Below are positions 22,314 to 30,344 of a stretch of 34,698 bases of DNA, one piece after another (the stretch's first letter is position 1; every line of letters begins with the position of its first letter). The translations under genes were made by a program, and so were the position numbers. The notes under the pieces are model-generated. The model was given only the letters and a program-made list of their open reading frames with translations, ran no database searches and was not told the DNA's origin. The DNA is from Gemmatimonadota bacterium (GTDB lineage: Bacteria; Gemmatimonadota; Gemmatimonadetes; Longimicrobiales; RSA9), in assembly GCA_016207445.1 (NCBI GenBank), contig JACQPS010000220.1, positions 1 to 34,698 on the forward strand, read 5' to 3'.

Positions 22314-23384
22314 ATGATCAACGACAGCGCGGTCGCGGCGGGCGTGTCGGCGGGCGGCCTCGGGCGCGCGCAGCTCCACGAGCTCTACCACTATCTCCAG
22401 CTCACGCGTCAGGTCGAGCAGGCCCTCACCAACCTGTACCGGCAGAACAAGGTGATCGGCGGGCTCTACCGCTCGCTCGGGCAGGAGGCGACCGCGGTCG
22501 GGGCGGTTTATGCGCTGCGACGCCGCACCGACGGCACCGGCGACGTTCTCGCCCCCGCCATCCGCAACCTGGGCTCGCTGCTGCTGATGGGTGCCCCGCC
22601 CGCGGAGGTCTTGCGGCAGTACATGGCGAAAGGGAACTCGCCCACGGCCGGCCGGGAGCAGAACGTCCACATCACCGACTACCAGCGCGGCTACCTCGCC
22701 CCTATCTCGCACCTCGGCACCATGATCGAGATCCTGGCCGGCGTGGCGCTCTCGTTCAGGATGCGGGGCGAGCGCCGCGTCGCACTCGGCTTCAGCGGCG
22801 ACGGCGCCACCTCCACTGGCGCCTTCCACGAAGGCTTCAACTTCGCCGCGGTGCAGCGCGCGCCGCTCGTCGTTATCATCGAGAACAACCGCTACGCCTA
22901 CTCGACGCCGATCGAGCGCCAGACCGCGTGCGAGTCGTTCATCGAGAAGGCGGGCGGGTACGGCGTCTGGAGCGAGTGTTGCGACGGCAACGATGTCCTC
23001 GCCGTCTTCGGGATGACCCGGCGCGCGGTCGAGCGCGCGCGCGCCGGCGAGGGTGCCGCGCTGCTGGAAGTCATCACCTATCGCCGCAAAGGACATGCGG
23101 AGCACGATCCCCAGCACTACGTCCCGGCCGAGGAGCTGAAGCACTGGCAGGAGCGGGATCCCGTCGATGCCTTCGAGCGGCGGCTACTGGCCGAGGGGTG
23201 GGCCACACCCGACGAGCTGGAAACGATCCGCGCCCGTGTGGCCGAGCAGGTCGAACGCGCGCGCGACCAGGCGGAGAGTTCGCCCATGCCCGAACCCGAG
23301 GGCGCGCTCTACCCCGTCTACGGGGACGCCGAGATCGCACGGCCCTGGACCCGGCTCTCGCTGCCCGACCCGCATCTCGCGTGA
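22314..23384 (+). CDS. pdhA: 2-oxoacid (probably pyruvate) dehydrogenase E1 component, alpha subunit
   Basis: 356 residues from ATG 22314 (a GTG eight codons earlier is possible). The thiamine-diphosphate motif GDG (162-164) to NN (191-192) is intact, as is the phosphate-binding HITDYQRGY region and the RRKGHAEHDP loop. With the beta subunit it decarboxylates the 2-oxoacid and transfers the acyl group to lipoyl-E2. Whether pyruvate or a branched-chain 2-oxoacid is the substrate cannot be decided from sequence alone. It is first in an operon with E1 beta, E2 and lipB; no E3 gene is in the window. Confidence 0.88.
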   Translation: MINDSAVAAGVSAGGLGRAQLHELYHYLQLTRQVEQALTNLYRQNKVIGGLYRSLGQEATAVGAVYALRRRTDGTGDVLAPAIRNLGSLLLMGAPPAEVLRQYMAKGNSPTAGREQNVHITDYQRGYLAPISHLGTMIEILAGVALSFRMRGERRVALGFSGDGATSTGAFHEGFNFAAVQRAPLVVIIENNRYAYSTPIERQTACESFIEKAGGYGVWSECCDGNDVLAVFGMTRRAVERARAGEGAALLEVITYRRKGHAEHDPQHYVPAEELKHWQERDPVDAFERRLLAEGWATPDELETIRARVAEQVERARDQAESSPMPEPEGALYPVYGDAEIARPWTRLSLPDPHLA

Positions 23385-23389
23385 GAACG

Positions 23390-24442
23390 ATGGCGACGGT
23401 GAAGGAACAGACGGTCCGCCCGCGCGAGAAGCCGGAGCACGTGCGGCACACGGAGCTCGGCAAGCCGGTCACGCTGCTCGAGGCGATTCGTGAGGCGCTC
23501 TGGGAGGAGATGGAACGCGATCCCACCGTCTTTCTGCTGGGCGAGGACATCGGCAGCTACGGCGGCGCCTTCAAGGTGACCGAAGGCTTCCTCGACTATT
23601 TCGGCGCAGACCGTGTCATGGACACGCCGATCAGCGAGGCCGGCTTCACCGGCGCGGCCGCCGGCGCGGCCCACATGGGCATGCGCCCCATCGTGGAGAT
23701 GCAGTTCATGGACTTCGTCTCCTGCGCGTACGAGCCGCTCACCAATTACGTCGCGACCTCGCGCTGGCGCGGCAGCGGGCCGGTGCCCCTGGTGGTACGC
23801 GGCCCGGTCGGCGGCGGCGTGCGAGGTGGGCCGTTCCACTCGCAGAACCCGGAGATGGCCTTCTTCCACACGCCCGGGCTCAAGATCGTGTACCCCGCGA
23901 CGGCGCACGACGCGAAGGGGCTGCTCAAGGCCGCGATTCGCGACGACGACCCCGTCCTCTACTTCGAGCACAAGAAGCTGTACCGCTTGCCGGCGCTGCG
24001 CGAGACGCTGCCGAACGAAGATTTCGTGGTGCCCTTGGGTCAGGCACGCGTGCACCGCGAGGGCAAAGACATCACCGTCGTGGCCTACGGCATGATGGTG
24101 CACGAGAGCCAGCGCGCGGCGGAGCAGCTCGAGCAGGAAGATGGCCTCCAGATCGAGATCCTGGACCTGCGCACGCTGCTCCCGCTCGACGACGATGCGA
24201 TCGTGCAGAGCGTGAGGAAGACGAACCGGCTGCTGGTGGTGCACGAGGACACGCGCACCGGCGGGATCGCGGGCGAGATCGCGCTGCGCGTGAGCGAGCG
24301 CGCCTTCGAGTGGCTGGACGCACCCATCTTGCGCGTTACCGCGATCGACACGCCCGTGCCCTACTCGCCGCCGCTGGAGGACTACTTCCTGCCGCAGGTG
24401 AGCGACATTGTGACGGCCTGCAGGTACTTGGCGAAATACTGA
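23390..24442 (+). CDS. pdhB: 2-oxoacid (probably pyruvate) dehydrogenase E1 component, beta subunit
   Basis: 350 residues from ATG 23390, five bases after the alpha stop. GEDIGSYGGAFKVTEG, PISEAGFTGAAAGAA and VEMQFMDFVSCAYEPL are signature elements of the heterotetrameric E1 beta subunit; the C-terminal transketolase domain begins near residue 215. It completes the thiamine-diphosphate site formed with the alpha subunit. A much longer in-frame reading upstream would overlap the alpha gene and is rejected. Confidence 0.92.
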   Translation: MATVKEQTVRPREKPEHVRHTELGKPVTLLEAIREALWEEMERDPTVFLLGEDIGSYGGAFKVTEGFLDYFGADRVMDTPISEAGFTGAAAGAAHMGMRPIVEMQFMDFVSCAYEPLTNYVATSRWRGSGPVPLVVRGPVGGGVRGGPFHSQNPEMAFFHTPGLKIVYPATAHDAKGLLKAAIRDDDPVLYFEHKKLYRLPALRETLPNEDFVVPLGQARVHREGKDITVVAYGMMVHESQRAAEQLEQEDGLQIEILDLRTLLPLDDDAIVQSVRKTNRLLVVHEDTRTGGIAGEIALRVSERAFEWLDAPILRVTAIDTPVPYSPPLEDYFLPQVSDIVTACRYLAKY

Positions 24443-24467
24443 CGGGCGCTGGCCCGGGCGCGGCAGT

Positions 24468-24494
24468 CCGAGCCCGAGCCCGAGCCCGAGCCCG
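24468..24494. repeat. Hexanucleotide tandem repeat (CCGAGC)x4
   Basis: Four perfect CCGAGC units plus CCG in the 61-base gap between the E1 beta and E2 genes, ending 9 bases before the E2 ATG. The repeat overlaps the place where the E2 ribosome-binding site should be (CCCGGAGC), so its length could affect spacing. Confidence 0.85.
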
Positions 24495-24503
24495 GAGCTA
24501 CCC

Positions 24504-25964
24504 ATGGCCCGCATCGACGTCCCCATGCCCCAGATGGGCGAGTCCATCGCCGAAGGCACCGTCTCGAAGTGGCTGAAGCAGGTGGGCGACGCCGTCGCCC
24601 GCGATGAGCCGCTGCTCGAGATCTCGACCGACAAGGTGGACGCGGAGATCCCCGCGCCGGCCGCGGGCACGCTGGCCGAGATCGTGGTGGGCGAGGGGAA
24701 GACGGTCGAGGTCGGCACTGTGCTCGCTTACATCGAGACCGAGAAGGGCGCGGCCGCGAAGCCGGAGGCGAAAGCGCCCGCACCCCCGACTGCGGAGGCG
24801 CCGAAGCCCGAGGCTCCGAAAGGGGAGCCGAAGGTCGCCCCGCCGCCGGCTGCTGCGGCACAGCCGCCAGCGCCGGCCAGGCCGGTCCGGGAAGCAGCTC
24901 CCGTCGAGGCGGCGCGCCCCGCTGCGCGCCCGGCCGTCGTGGCGGCGCGCGCGGAGCCGGAGCCTCGAGGAGACGGCCGCACGGAAACCGCGGAGGAACG
25001 GCTGCGCCGCCGCTCGACGCCGCTGGTGCGCCGGATCGCCGCCGAGCACGGCGTCGACCTGACCGAGATCGAGGGCACCGGCTACGCGGGGCGTGTGACC
25101 AAGCAGGACATCCTGTCCTACCTGGAGCAGCGCGCGCGTGCGCCCGTCGTGCCGGCCCGCGCCGCGGCGCCCGCCGCCGCGCCCGTCGAGGGCGTGATCC
25201 TGGCGGATCACTTCTGGGAGATCTTCCACGGACAGGTTCGCCACCCGGAGTTCCCGGCGCGGCCGGCCGATCGGCTCGAGCCCATGGACCGCATCCGCCG
25301 GCTGACGGCGGACCACATGGTGCGCGCGAAGCGCGTGGCGCCGCACGTCCATTCCTTCATCGAGGTGGACTTCACGCAGATCGACCGCATTCGCCAGAAG
25401 AACCGCTCGAAGTGGGAGCAGCAGGGCGTGAAGGTGAGCTACACCGCCTTCGTAGCCTGGGCCGCCGCGCAGACGCTGCTCGAGTTCCCGCGCGTGAACG
25501 CGACCATCTCGGGCGAGAGTGTTCTCTTCCGCGGCGAGATCAACGTGGGCATCGCCGTGGACCTCGACCCCGGACTCATCGTGCCGGTCGTGCGCAACGC
25601 GGACGAGCTGAACGTGGTCGGGATTGCCAAACGCATCAACGACCTGGCGCAGCGCGCGCGCGAACGCAAGCTCAAGCCGGAAGAGATCCAGGGGGCGACG
25701 TTCTCCATCACGAACCCCGGCGTGCTCGGTACCCTCGTCGGCATGCCCATTATTCCGGAGGGCACGGCTGCCATTCTGGGCACGGGCGCCATCGAGAAGA
25801 AGCCGGTCGTGATGGAGCTGGACGGGACCGATGTCATCGCCATCCGCAAGCGGGCCCTCTTCTCGCTCGGCTACGACCATCGGCTGGTCGACGGCGCCGA
25901 CGCGGCCCGCTTTCTCGCGCGCCTCAAGCACGTGCTGGAGGGCTTCCCCGAGGATGGCATCTAG
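24504..25964 (+). CDS. Dihydrolipoamide acyltransferase (E2)
   Basis: 486 residues. One lipoyl domain (1-80) with Lys44 in STDKVDAE; an Ala/Pro-rich linker (about 83-160); a peripheral subunit-binding domain (about 165-205, TPLVRRIAAEHGVDLTEIEG); a catalytic acyltransferase domain (about 235-486) with His459 and Asp463 in HRLVDGAD. Forms the complex core and moves the acyl group to CoA. It follows E1 beta and overlaps lipB by 11 bases, which makes sense since LipB supplies the octanoyl precursor of the lipoyl group on Lys44. Confidence 0.93.
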   Translation: MARIDVPMPQMGESIAEGTVSKWLKQVGDAVARDEPLLEISTDKVDAEIPAPAAGTLAEIVVGEGKTVEVGTVLAYIETEKGAAAKPEAKAPAPPTAEAPKPEAPKGEPKVAPPPAAAAQPPAPARPVREAAPVEAARPAARPAVVAARAEPEPRGDGRTETAEERLRRRSTPLVRRIAAEHGVDLTEIEGTGYAGRVTKQDILSYLEQRARAPVVPARAAAPAAAPVEGVILADHFWEIFHGQVRHPEFPARPADRLEPMDRIRRLTADHMVRAKRVAPHVHSFIEVDFTQIDRIRQKNRSKWEQQGVKVSYTAFVAWAAAQTLLEFPRVNATISGESVLFRGEINVGIAVDLDPGLIVPVVRNADELNVVGIAKRINDLAQRARERKLKPEEIQGATFSITNPGVLGTLVGMPIIPEGTAAILGTGAIEKKPVVMELDGTDVIAIRKRALFSLGYDHRLVDGADAARFLARLKHVLEGFPEDGI

Positions 25965-26649
25965 GCAGTCCGATTCCACCAGAAGGGACGCGGGTCCCGC
26001 GCGGCTCCTGGAAGTACAACGACTGGGCCTCGTCCCTTATGGCGTGGCGCTCCAGCTCCAGGCCCGCCTGGTCGAGCAGCGCCGGGCCGGTCTCGTCCCC
26101 GACCAGTTGCTCCTGCTCGAGCACCCGCACGTCATCACGCTCGGCAGCTCGGCCCGGCAAGAGCACGTGCTGGTGGACGAGACGGAACGCCGGCTGCTGG
26201 GCATCGAGCTGCACGAGGCCGGGCGCGGCGGCGACGTCACCTACCACGGTCCTGGGCAGCTCGTCGGCTACCCGATCCTCGACCTCAAGCCCGACCGCTG
26301 CGACCTGCACCGCTACATGCGCGACCTCGAGGAGGTACTGCTACGCGCGCTCGCCGCCTTCGCCATCCGCGCCCGGCGTCGCGCAGGCTTCACCGGCGTC
26401 TGGGTCGACCACCAGAAGATCGCCGCGATCGGCGTGCGCGTCTCGAGCGGCTGGATCACCTCGCACGGCTTCGCGCTCAACGTGGCTCCACGCCTGGAGT
26501 ATTTCGGCGCCATCGTGCCGTGCGGCATCACCGACCACGGCGTCACGTCGATGGCACGCGTGCTCGGTGGACCCGTGTCGCTCGCCGAGGTCGCCGATGC
26601 ACTGGCGGAGTCCATGCTGCAAGTTTTTGATTACGGCTCGATTGCGTGA
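25954..26649 (+). CDS. lipB: Lipoyl(octanoyl) transferase
   Basis: 231 residues. Signature GRGGDVTYHGPGQLVGYP (90-107), catalytic Lys155 in VDHQKIAAIGV and Cys190 in VPCGITDHGVTSM. Moves octanoate from acyl carrier protein to E2 and other lipoyl domains in the cytoplasm. The ATG at 25954 overlaps the E2 end by 11 bases. lipA, often adjacent, is not in the window. The C-terminal end is ordinary, so the frame is intact. Confidence 0.94.
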   Translation: MASRQSDSTRRDAGPARLLEVQRLGLVPYGVALQLQARLVEQRRAGLVPDQLLLLEHPHVITLGSSARQEHVLVDETERRLLGIELHEAGRGGDVTYHGPGQLVGYPILDLKPDRCDLHRYMRDLEEVLLRALAAFAIRARRRAGFTGVWVDHQKIAAIGVRVSSGWITSHGFALNVAPRLEYFGAIVPCGITDHGVTSMARVLGGPVSLAEVADALAESMLQVFDYGSIA

Positions 26650-26666
26650 TGGTTCGCGAATGCGTC

Positions 26667-26708
26667 CCGAAGACGGTCGAAAGAAGGCCGAAGACGGTCG
26701 AACGAAGG
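26667..26708. repeat. 21-bp tandem repeat, two copies plus a partial third
   Basis: Two units of 21 bp (26667-26687, 26688-26708) differ at one position, followed by a partial third (CCGAA). They lie 18 bases after the lipB stop. The unit length is a multiple of three and all frames are open on the minus strand, but no gene is evident. Confidence 0.85.
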
Positions 26709-26717
26709 CCGAAAGAC

Positions 26718-26746
26718 TTGCTGGCATTTTTCGACGCGATTACTTT
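26718..26746 (+). promoter_or_regulatory. Probable promoter of the candidate structured RNA
   Basis: TTGCTG (26718-26723), 17 bases, TACTTT (26741-26746). The same -10 and nearly the same -35 occur before moaD. The predicted start is about 26753. Confidence 0.4.
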
Positions 26747-26752
26747 CGTCCC

Positions 26753-27062
26753 GGATGCTTGAGCAAGCGGTCGAAACTCGAGCGTCCGGCCGACCGGCAA
26801 AGGGGACGCCCGCCGGGAGGCAGCTCGCAGGGTGTTCGGCCCGTGTGAGCCGGTTGCGGGGGTCGCTGGCCGCAACCGAAAGCCCCGAGAAAGCGCGAGA
26901 GCGCGAGAGAGCTCCGGGGCACCTGAGTCGTCGACCGCACGACGAGGGCAAGGGATTCGATCCGGTCACCGCACGTGGTGACGCCGAAACGACGGAACGA
27001 GTCCCGCCAGCGGGGAAAGCCCCTGAGGACGCAAGCGTGCGGCCCTCAGGGGCTTTCTTTTT
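26753..27062 (+). ncRNA. Candidate structured non-coding RNA of about 310 nt
   Basis: A gene-free stretch with a promoter-like start and a strong terminator at the end. Hairpins in order: GCTT/AAGC (26757-26768); GCTCGCAGGG with CCCGTGTGAGC (26823-26850, one bulge); CGGTTGCGG with CCGCAACCG (26851-26878); GCCCCG with CGGGGC (26882-26920) enclosing GCGC-GAGA-GCGC, a GNRA tetraloop; GTCACC with GGTGAC (26965-26982); then the terminator. I compared it by eye with RNase P, tmRNA, SRP, 6S and several riboswitch consensus cores and found no match. The plus-strand frame through it runs across the terminator and is not a gene. It could also be a long lipB 3' UTR. The family is unknown. Confidence 0.45.
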
Positions 27063-27065
27063 CTT
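27016..27065 (+). terminator. Strong rho-independent terminator
   Basis: A perfect 13-bp stem (27016-27028 with 27044-27056) followed by TTTCTTTTTCTT. The T tract is on the plus strand. No plus-strand protein gene ends nearby apart from lipB 370 bases upstream, which is the main reason to suspect an RNA gene here. On the minus strand the same stem could also stop RNase HI transcription, but with a poor T run. Confidence 0.9.
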
Positions 27066-27119
27066 GTACTCTGCTGGCTGTGGGGCTGGCCGAACCGGCG
27101 CGCCGCGAGCGCGCCCGCC

Positions 27120-27713
27120 TCAGGGCAGCGGCGCCGTCGCCTGGAAGTCCTGCGCGGGCGGGGGCGCGAACTCGTAGAAATCCACGTACCGTTCCTGCTC
27201 CCGCTGCTTCTCCAGCCATTTCTCGAACCCCGAGTCCCTGAGGCCGTCCGAGCGGCTCTGCTTCTTGGCGGCGCGCACCGCCAGCCAGTTCGCGTACTCG
27301 TTCTGCGGGTGCCCCGCGTGCCCCCGGATCCAGCGCCAGTCCACCTGGTGGCGCCGCGTCGTTGCCACCAGCTCCTGCCACAGCTCCGTGTTCTCGACCG
27401 GGCCGCCCTTCCGCTTCCACCCCCGGCGGATCCACGCCGGCACCCACTCGCGCATCCCCTTGATCAGGTACTCGGAATCGGAGGTGAAGATGACGCGGCA
27501 CGGCGTCTTGAGCAGGCGCAGGCCTTCGCTCGCGCTCTGGAGCGCCATGCGGTTGTTGGTGGTGGCCGGCTCGCAGACACAGTAGTCGCGGCGCAGCCAG
27601 CGGCCGTCCTTCCAGTGCTCGATGAGTCCCGCCGCGCCGCCCGGCGAGTCGCGGTCGGTGAACTGCACGCCCAGGCACGATTCGTCGGCGTAGATCCAGA
27701 CGAGAGGGTTCAT
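27120..27713 (-). CDS. RNase HI-like protein with substituted active-site residues
   Basis: 197 residues. Matches RNase HI over its fold: YADESCLG (first catalytic Asp present), TTNNRMAL, SDSEYLIKGM (Asp70-equivalent present), GHAGHPQNEYANWLA. The Glu that follows NNRM in E. coli (Glu48) is Ala here, and the Asp of the NERCDELA motif (Asp134) is Asn. Catalysis needs four acidic residues, so activity may be altered or lost, or compensated by the Glu at QSASEGL. A C-terminal extension of about 45 residues follows the domain. The ATG 27713 is preferred to a TTG nine bases upstream. It is the only minus-strand gene in the right half. Confidence 0.8.
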   Translation of the reverse strand: MNPLVWIYADESCLGVQFTDRDSPGGAAGLIEHWKDGRWLRRDYCVCEPATTNNRMALQSASEGLRLLKTPCRVIFTSDSEYLIKGMREWVPAWIRRGWKRKGGPVENTELWQELVATTRRHQVDWRWIRGHAGHPQNEYANWLAVRAAKKQSRSDGLRDSGFEKWLEKQREQERYVDFYEFAPPPAQDFQATAPLP

Positions 27714-27759
27714 GTCGGGCAAAGGTCGACGCGTGGGTCCAGAAGCGCAAGCCGCGATC

Positions 27760-27788
27760 TTGCAGCGTCTGTGCAGCCAACGTAAATT
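27760..27788 (+). promoter_or_regulatory. Promoter of carA
   Basis: TTGCAG (27760-27765), 17 bases, TAAATT (27783-27788). The predicted start is near 27795, about 29 bases before the carA TTG. The best -10 match among the promoters listed here. Confidence 0.5.
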
Positions 27789-27823
27789 GGCATCGGACTT
27801 TCGACTACAGAATCGGAGGCAGG

Positions 27824-28939
27824 TTGGCCGAAGCCGGCTACGTTCTCCTGGAAGACGGTCGGCAGCTCGGGGGCGAGTGCATGGGCGCGCCCGGGCTGGC
27901 GCTGGGCGAAGTCGTCTTCAACACCTCAATGACCGGCTACCAGGAGGTCCTGACCGATCCGTCCTACGCGGGACAGATCGTGACCATGACCTACCCGCTC
28001 ATCGGCAACTACGGCGTGAACGATCGGGACCAGGAGTCTGCCAAGCCGCAGGTCGCCGGGCTACTGGTCCGGGAGCTGGCGCGGCGCCACAGCAACTGGC
28101 GGGCGCAGGAGTCGCTGGAGGCCTACCTCACGCGCCACGGCGTCGTTGGACTGACGGGACTCGACACGCGCACGCTCACGCGCCACATCCGCTCCGCGGG
28201 TGCGATGCGGGCGGCGATCGCACCGGCCGAGCTGGCGCGCGACCAGGTCCTTGCGAGGATCCTCGACCACCCGCGCATGGAGGGCCTGGACCTCACGGGC
28301 CAGGTCACGACGCCGGAAGTCTACGAGGTCGCCGCGGTCGGCCCCGAGCGCTTCCAAGTCCTGGCTTACGACTTCGGCGTGAAGCACCACTCGCTCGAGC
28401 TGCTCGCCGCCCGCGGCTGCCGGGTCACGACGCTGCCGGCGCGCACGCCGGCGCGGGCGGTTCTGGAACAGGAGCCGGACGGATTGTTCCTGTCCAACGG
28501 CCCGGGCGACCCGGAGGCGGTCGAGCACGCGCTCGAGACGATCCGGCTGGCGGCGGGGCAGGGGATTCCGGTCTTCGGCATCTGCCTGGGGCACCAGCTC
28601 GTGGCCCGCGCCTTCGGCGGCGGCACCTTCAAGCTGCTGTACGGGCACCGGGGCGGGAACCACCCGGTCCGGCGACTCGAGGACGGCGCGGTGGAGATCA
28701 CGTCACAGAACCACGGCTTTGCCGTGCGCGCGGGGGCGGGCACTTCCGTCGAGGGAGCGCCCAGCCTCGAGGTCACGCACCTGAACCTGAACGACGGCAC
28801 CATCGAGGGGCTCGCCCACCGCGAGCTGCCCGTCTTCAGCGTCCAGTATCACCCGGAGGCCGCACCCGGGCCTCACGATTCACGTTACCTCTTCGACCGT
28901 TTCGTGAGCGCGCTGAAAAAGGCCGGCGGAGAGTCTTGA
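27824..28939 (+). CDS. carA: Carbamoyl-phosphate synthase small (glutaminase) subunit
   Basis: 371 residues, normal length. N-terminal domain with GEVVFNTSMTGYQE; class I glutamine amidotransferase domain with Cys254 (FGICLGHQ), His343 and Glu345 (YHPEA), and SNGPGDP (224-230). Hydrolyses glutamine and passes ammonia to the large subunit for arginine and pyrimidine synthesis. The start is TTG behind GGAGG. carB does not follow; the next gene is sppA. Confidence 0.96.
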   Translation: MAEAGYVLLEDGRQLGGECMGAPGLALGEVVFNTSMTGYQEVLTDPSYAGQIVTMTYPLIGNYGVNDRDQESAKPQVAGLLVRELARRHSNWRAQESLEAYLTRHGVVGLTGLDTRTLTRHIRSAGAMRAAIAPAELARDQVLARILDHPRMEGLDLTGQVTTPEVYEVAAVGPERFQVLAYDFGVKHHSLELLAARGCRVTTLPARTPARAVLEQEPDGLFLSNGPGDPEAVEHALETIRLAAGQGIPVFGICLGHQLVARAFGGGTFKLLYGHRGGNHPVRRLEDGAVEITSQNHGFAVRAGAGTSVEGAPSLEVTHLNLNDGTIEGLAHRELPVFSVQYHPEAAPGPHDSRYLFDRFVSALKKAGGES

Positions 28940-28964
28940 CTTACCAGAACGCGCGGCGTAAGCT
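28936..28964 (+). promoter_or_regulatory. Promoter of sppA
   Basis: TTGACT (28936-28941), 17 bases, TAAGCT (28959-28964). The -35 overlaps the last codon and stop of carA. The predicted start is near 28971, about 43 bases before the sppA GTG. Confidence 0.5.
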
Positions 28965-29013
28965 ATACCCCCGTCACTTATCGAGATAGACCGATACACG
29001 GCGGTGACTTCGC

Positions 29014-29916
29014 GTGTCCCGGCGTACCCTCCTCGTTGCGCTCGCGGTAGGCGCGGCTGCACTTATGACGTTGGCGGGCCTGATCTTGGCCGTCATCGTC
29101 TCCCTCGGCGATACCGACCGGTTCGCTTTCGGGGGTCGCGTCGCACTGCTCAAGGTCGAGGGTCTGATCGCGGACGACGAAGAGTTCCTGGAGCAGCTCC
29201 GGCGCTTCCGCCGCGATGCCTCCGTCAAAGGGTTCGTCCTCGCGATCAATTCGCCGGGTGGCGTCGTCGGGCCGTCTCAGAGCCTGTACCGGGAGGTCAG
29301 AAAGCTGCGCGAGGAGGACGACCGCCCGATCATCGCCTCGATCGGCGCCGTCGGTGCCTCGGGCGGTTACTATGTGGCGCTGGCCGCCGACTCGATCTTC
29401 GCGCTGCCGGGCTCGATCACCGGTTCCATCGGCGTGATCATGGAGTTCCCGGACGTGAGCGGTCTGCTCGGCAAAGTAGGGGTTGAGGTCGCGGTGGTTA
29501 AGAGCGCGGAGCACAAGGACATAGGCTCTCCGTTCCGCCACCTCTCGCCGGAGGACCGGCAGATCATCGGCGCGCTGGTCGAAGACGTCTACCAGCAGTT
29601 CGTCGAGGTGGTGGTGCAGGAGCGCCGCCTCCCACCCGCCGAGGTGCAGTCGATCGCTGACGGGCGGATCCTGTCGGGGCGGCAGGCGTTGCAGCACGGA
29701 CTGGTGGACCGCATCGGGAACGTGCAGGACGCCGTGGCGGCGGTGGGGCGGATGACCGGGCTGGGTGAAGACCCGCGCGTGGTGCGCCCGAAGGAAGAGG
29801 AGTTCACGCTGTTGGATCTGCTGCTGGGCCGCGGCGCGGCGGCGGTGCTGTCCCGGGTCGCGCAGCCGCTGGAGGAACACGCGGGCCCTCGGTTGAAGTT
29901 CGTCGTTCCTCACTGA
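29014..29916 (+). CDS. sppA: Signal peptide peptidase SppA (short form)
   Basis: 300 residues, the single-domain (36K-type) form. One N-terminal transmembrane segment (about 6-30). Catalytic nucleophile Ser116 in VGASGGYY and general base Lys168 in SAEHKDIGSPFR; INSPGG (79-84) forms part of the crotonase-like fold. Cleaves leftover signal peptides in the membrane. GTG start, with its own promoter overlapping the carA end. A small hairpin (29923-29937) follows the stop. Confidence 0.93.
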   Translation: MSRRTLLVALAVGAAALMTLAGLILAVIVSLGDTDRFAFGGRVALLKVEGLIADDEEFLEQLRRFRRDASVKGFVLAINSPGGVVGPSQSLYREVRKLREEDDRPIIASIGAVGASGGYYVALAADSIFALPGSITGSIGVIMEFPDVSGLLGKVGVEVAVVKSAEHKDIGSPFRHLSPEDRQIIGALVEDVYQQFVEVVVQERRLPPAEVQSIADGRILSGRQALQHGLVDRIGNVQDAVAAVGRMTGLGEDPRVVRPKEEEFTLLDLLLGRGAAAVLSRVAQPLEEHAGPRLKFVVPH

Positions 29917-29975
29917 GATCGCGGGAGCGCAGCTCCCAACAAACCAAACCCAGAGTTGCACTGGATGGAGGCGTC

Positions 29976-30275
29976 ATGACCAAAGCCGACCTCGTCGAGC
30001 AAGTGGCCAGCGCGATCGGCCCGGGGATCACGAAGAAGGACTGCGCTCTCGTAGTCGACGGACTTCTCAACGCGGTCAAGAACGCGCTTTCGGATCACCA
30101 CAACATCGAGATCCGCGGCTTCGGCACGTTCAAGGTGCGCAGGCGCAAGTCGCGCATGGCCCGGAATCCTCGCACCGGGGACGCGGTGGAAGTCCCCGCG
30201 CGCGCGGTTCCGATCTTCAAGCCATCCAAGGACCTGCGCGTCCAGGTCTCGGATCGCAAGAAGGTCAGGGTCTGA
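29976..30275 (+). CDS. HU/IHF-family DNA-binding protein
   Basis: 99 residues. MTKADLVEQVA helical N-terminus, the FGTFKVRRRKSRMARNPRTG region with the conserved beta-arm RxARNPxTG and Pro that intercalates into DNA, and a C-terminal FKPSKDLR. GGAGG precedes the ATG. Binds and bends DNA as a dimer; HU versus IHF cannot be decided here. A clean terminator follows. Confidence 0.93.
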   Translation: MTKADLVEQVASAIGPGITKKDCALVVDGLLNAVKNALSDHHNIEIRGFGTFKVRRRKSRMARNPRTGDAVEVPARAVPIFKPSKDLRVQVSDRKKVRV

Positions 30276-30297
30276 GCCTCCGTCACAATCCGGGCAG

Positions 30298-30344
30298 GCG
30301 CCCCACCCCGATCCGTCGGGGCTCGGGGCGCTTTGCGTTTTCTT
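30298..30344 (+). terminator. Rho-independent terminator after the HU-family gene
   Basis: GCGCCCC (30298-30304) pairs with GGGGCGC (30325-30331) outside CCCCGA/TCGGGG (30306-30311 with 30316-30321), followed by TTTGCGTTTTCTT. Confidence 0.9.

Noticed and set aside
21956..23389. Long frame joined in front of E1 beta
   Set aside because: It overlaps the intact E1 alpha gene, and its translation is a low-complexity Arg/Ala/Gly sequence. The real start is ATG 23390.
26941..27056. Cyclic-di-GMP or ZTP riboswitch
   Set aside because: Isolated similarities (AGGGCAA, GGACGCAA) occur, but the conserved core order and helices are not met and no downstream gene on the same strand follows.
26755..27177. 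Plus-strand 140-residue frame in the lipB to RNase HI gap
   Set aside because: It reads through a strong terminator and has no ribosome-binding site or recognisable sequence.
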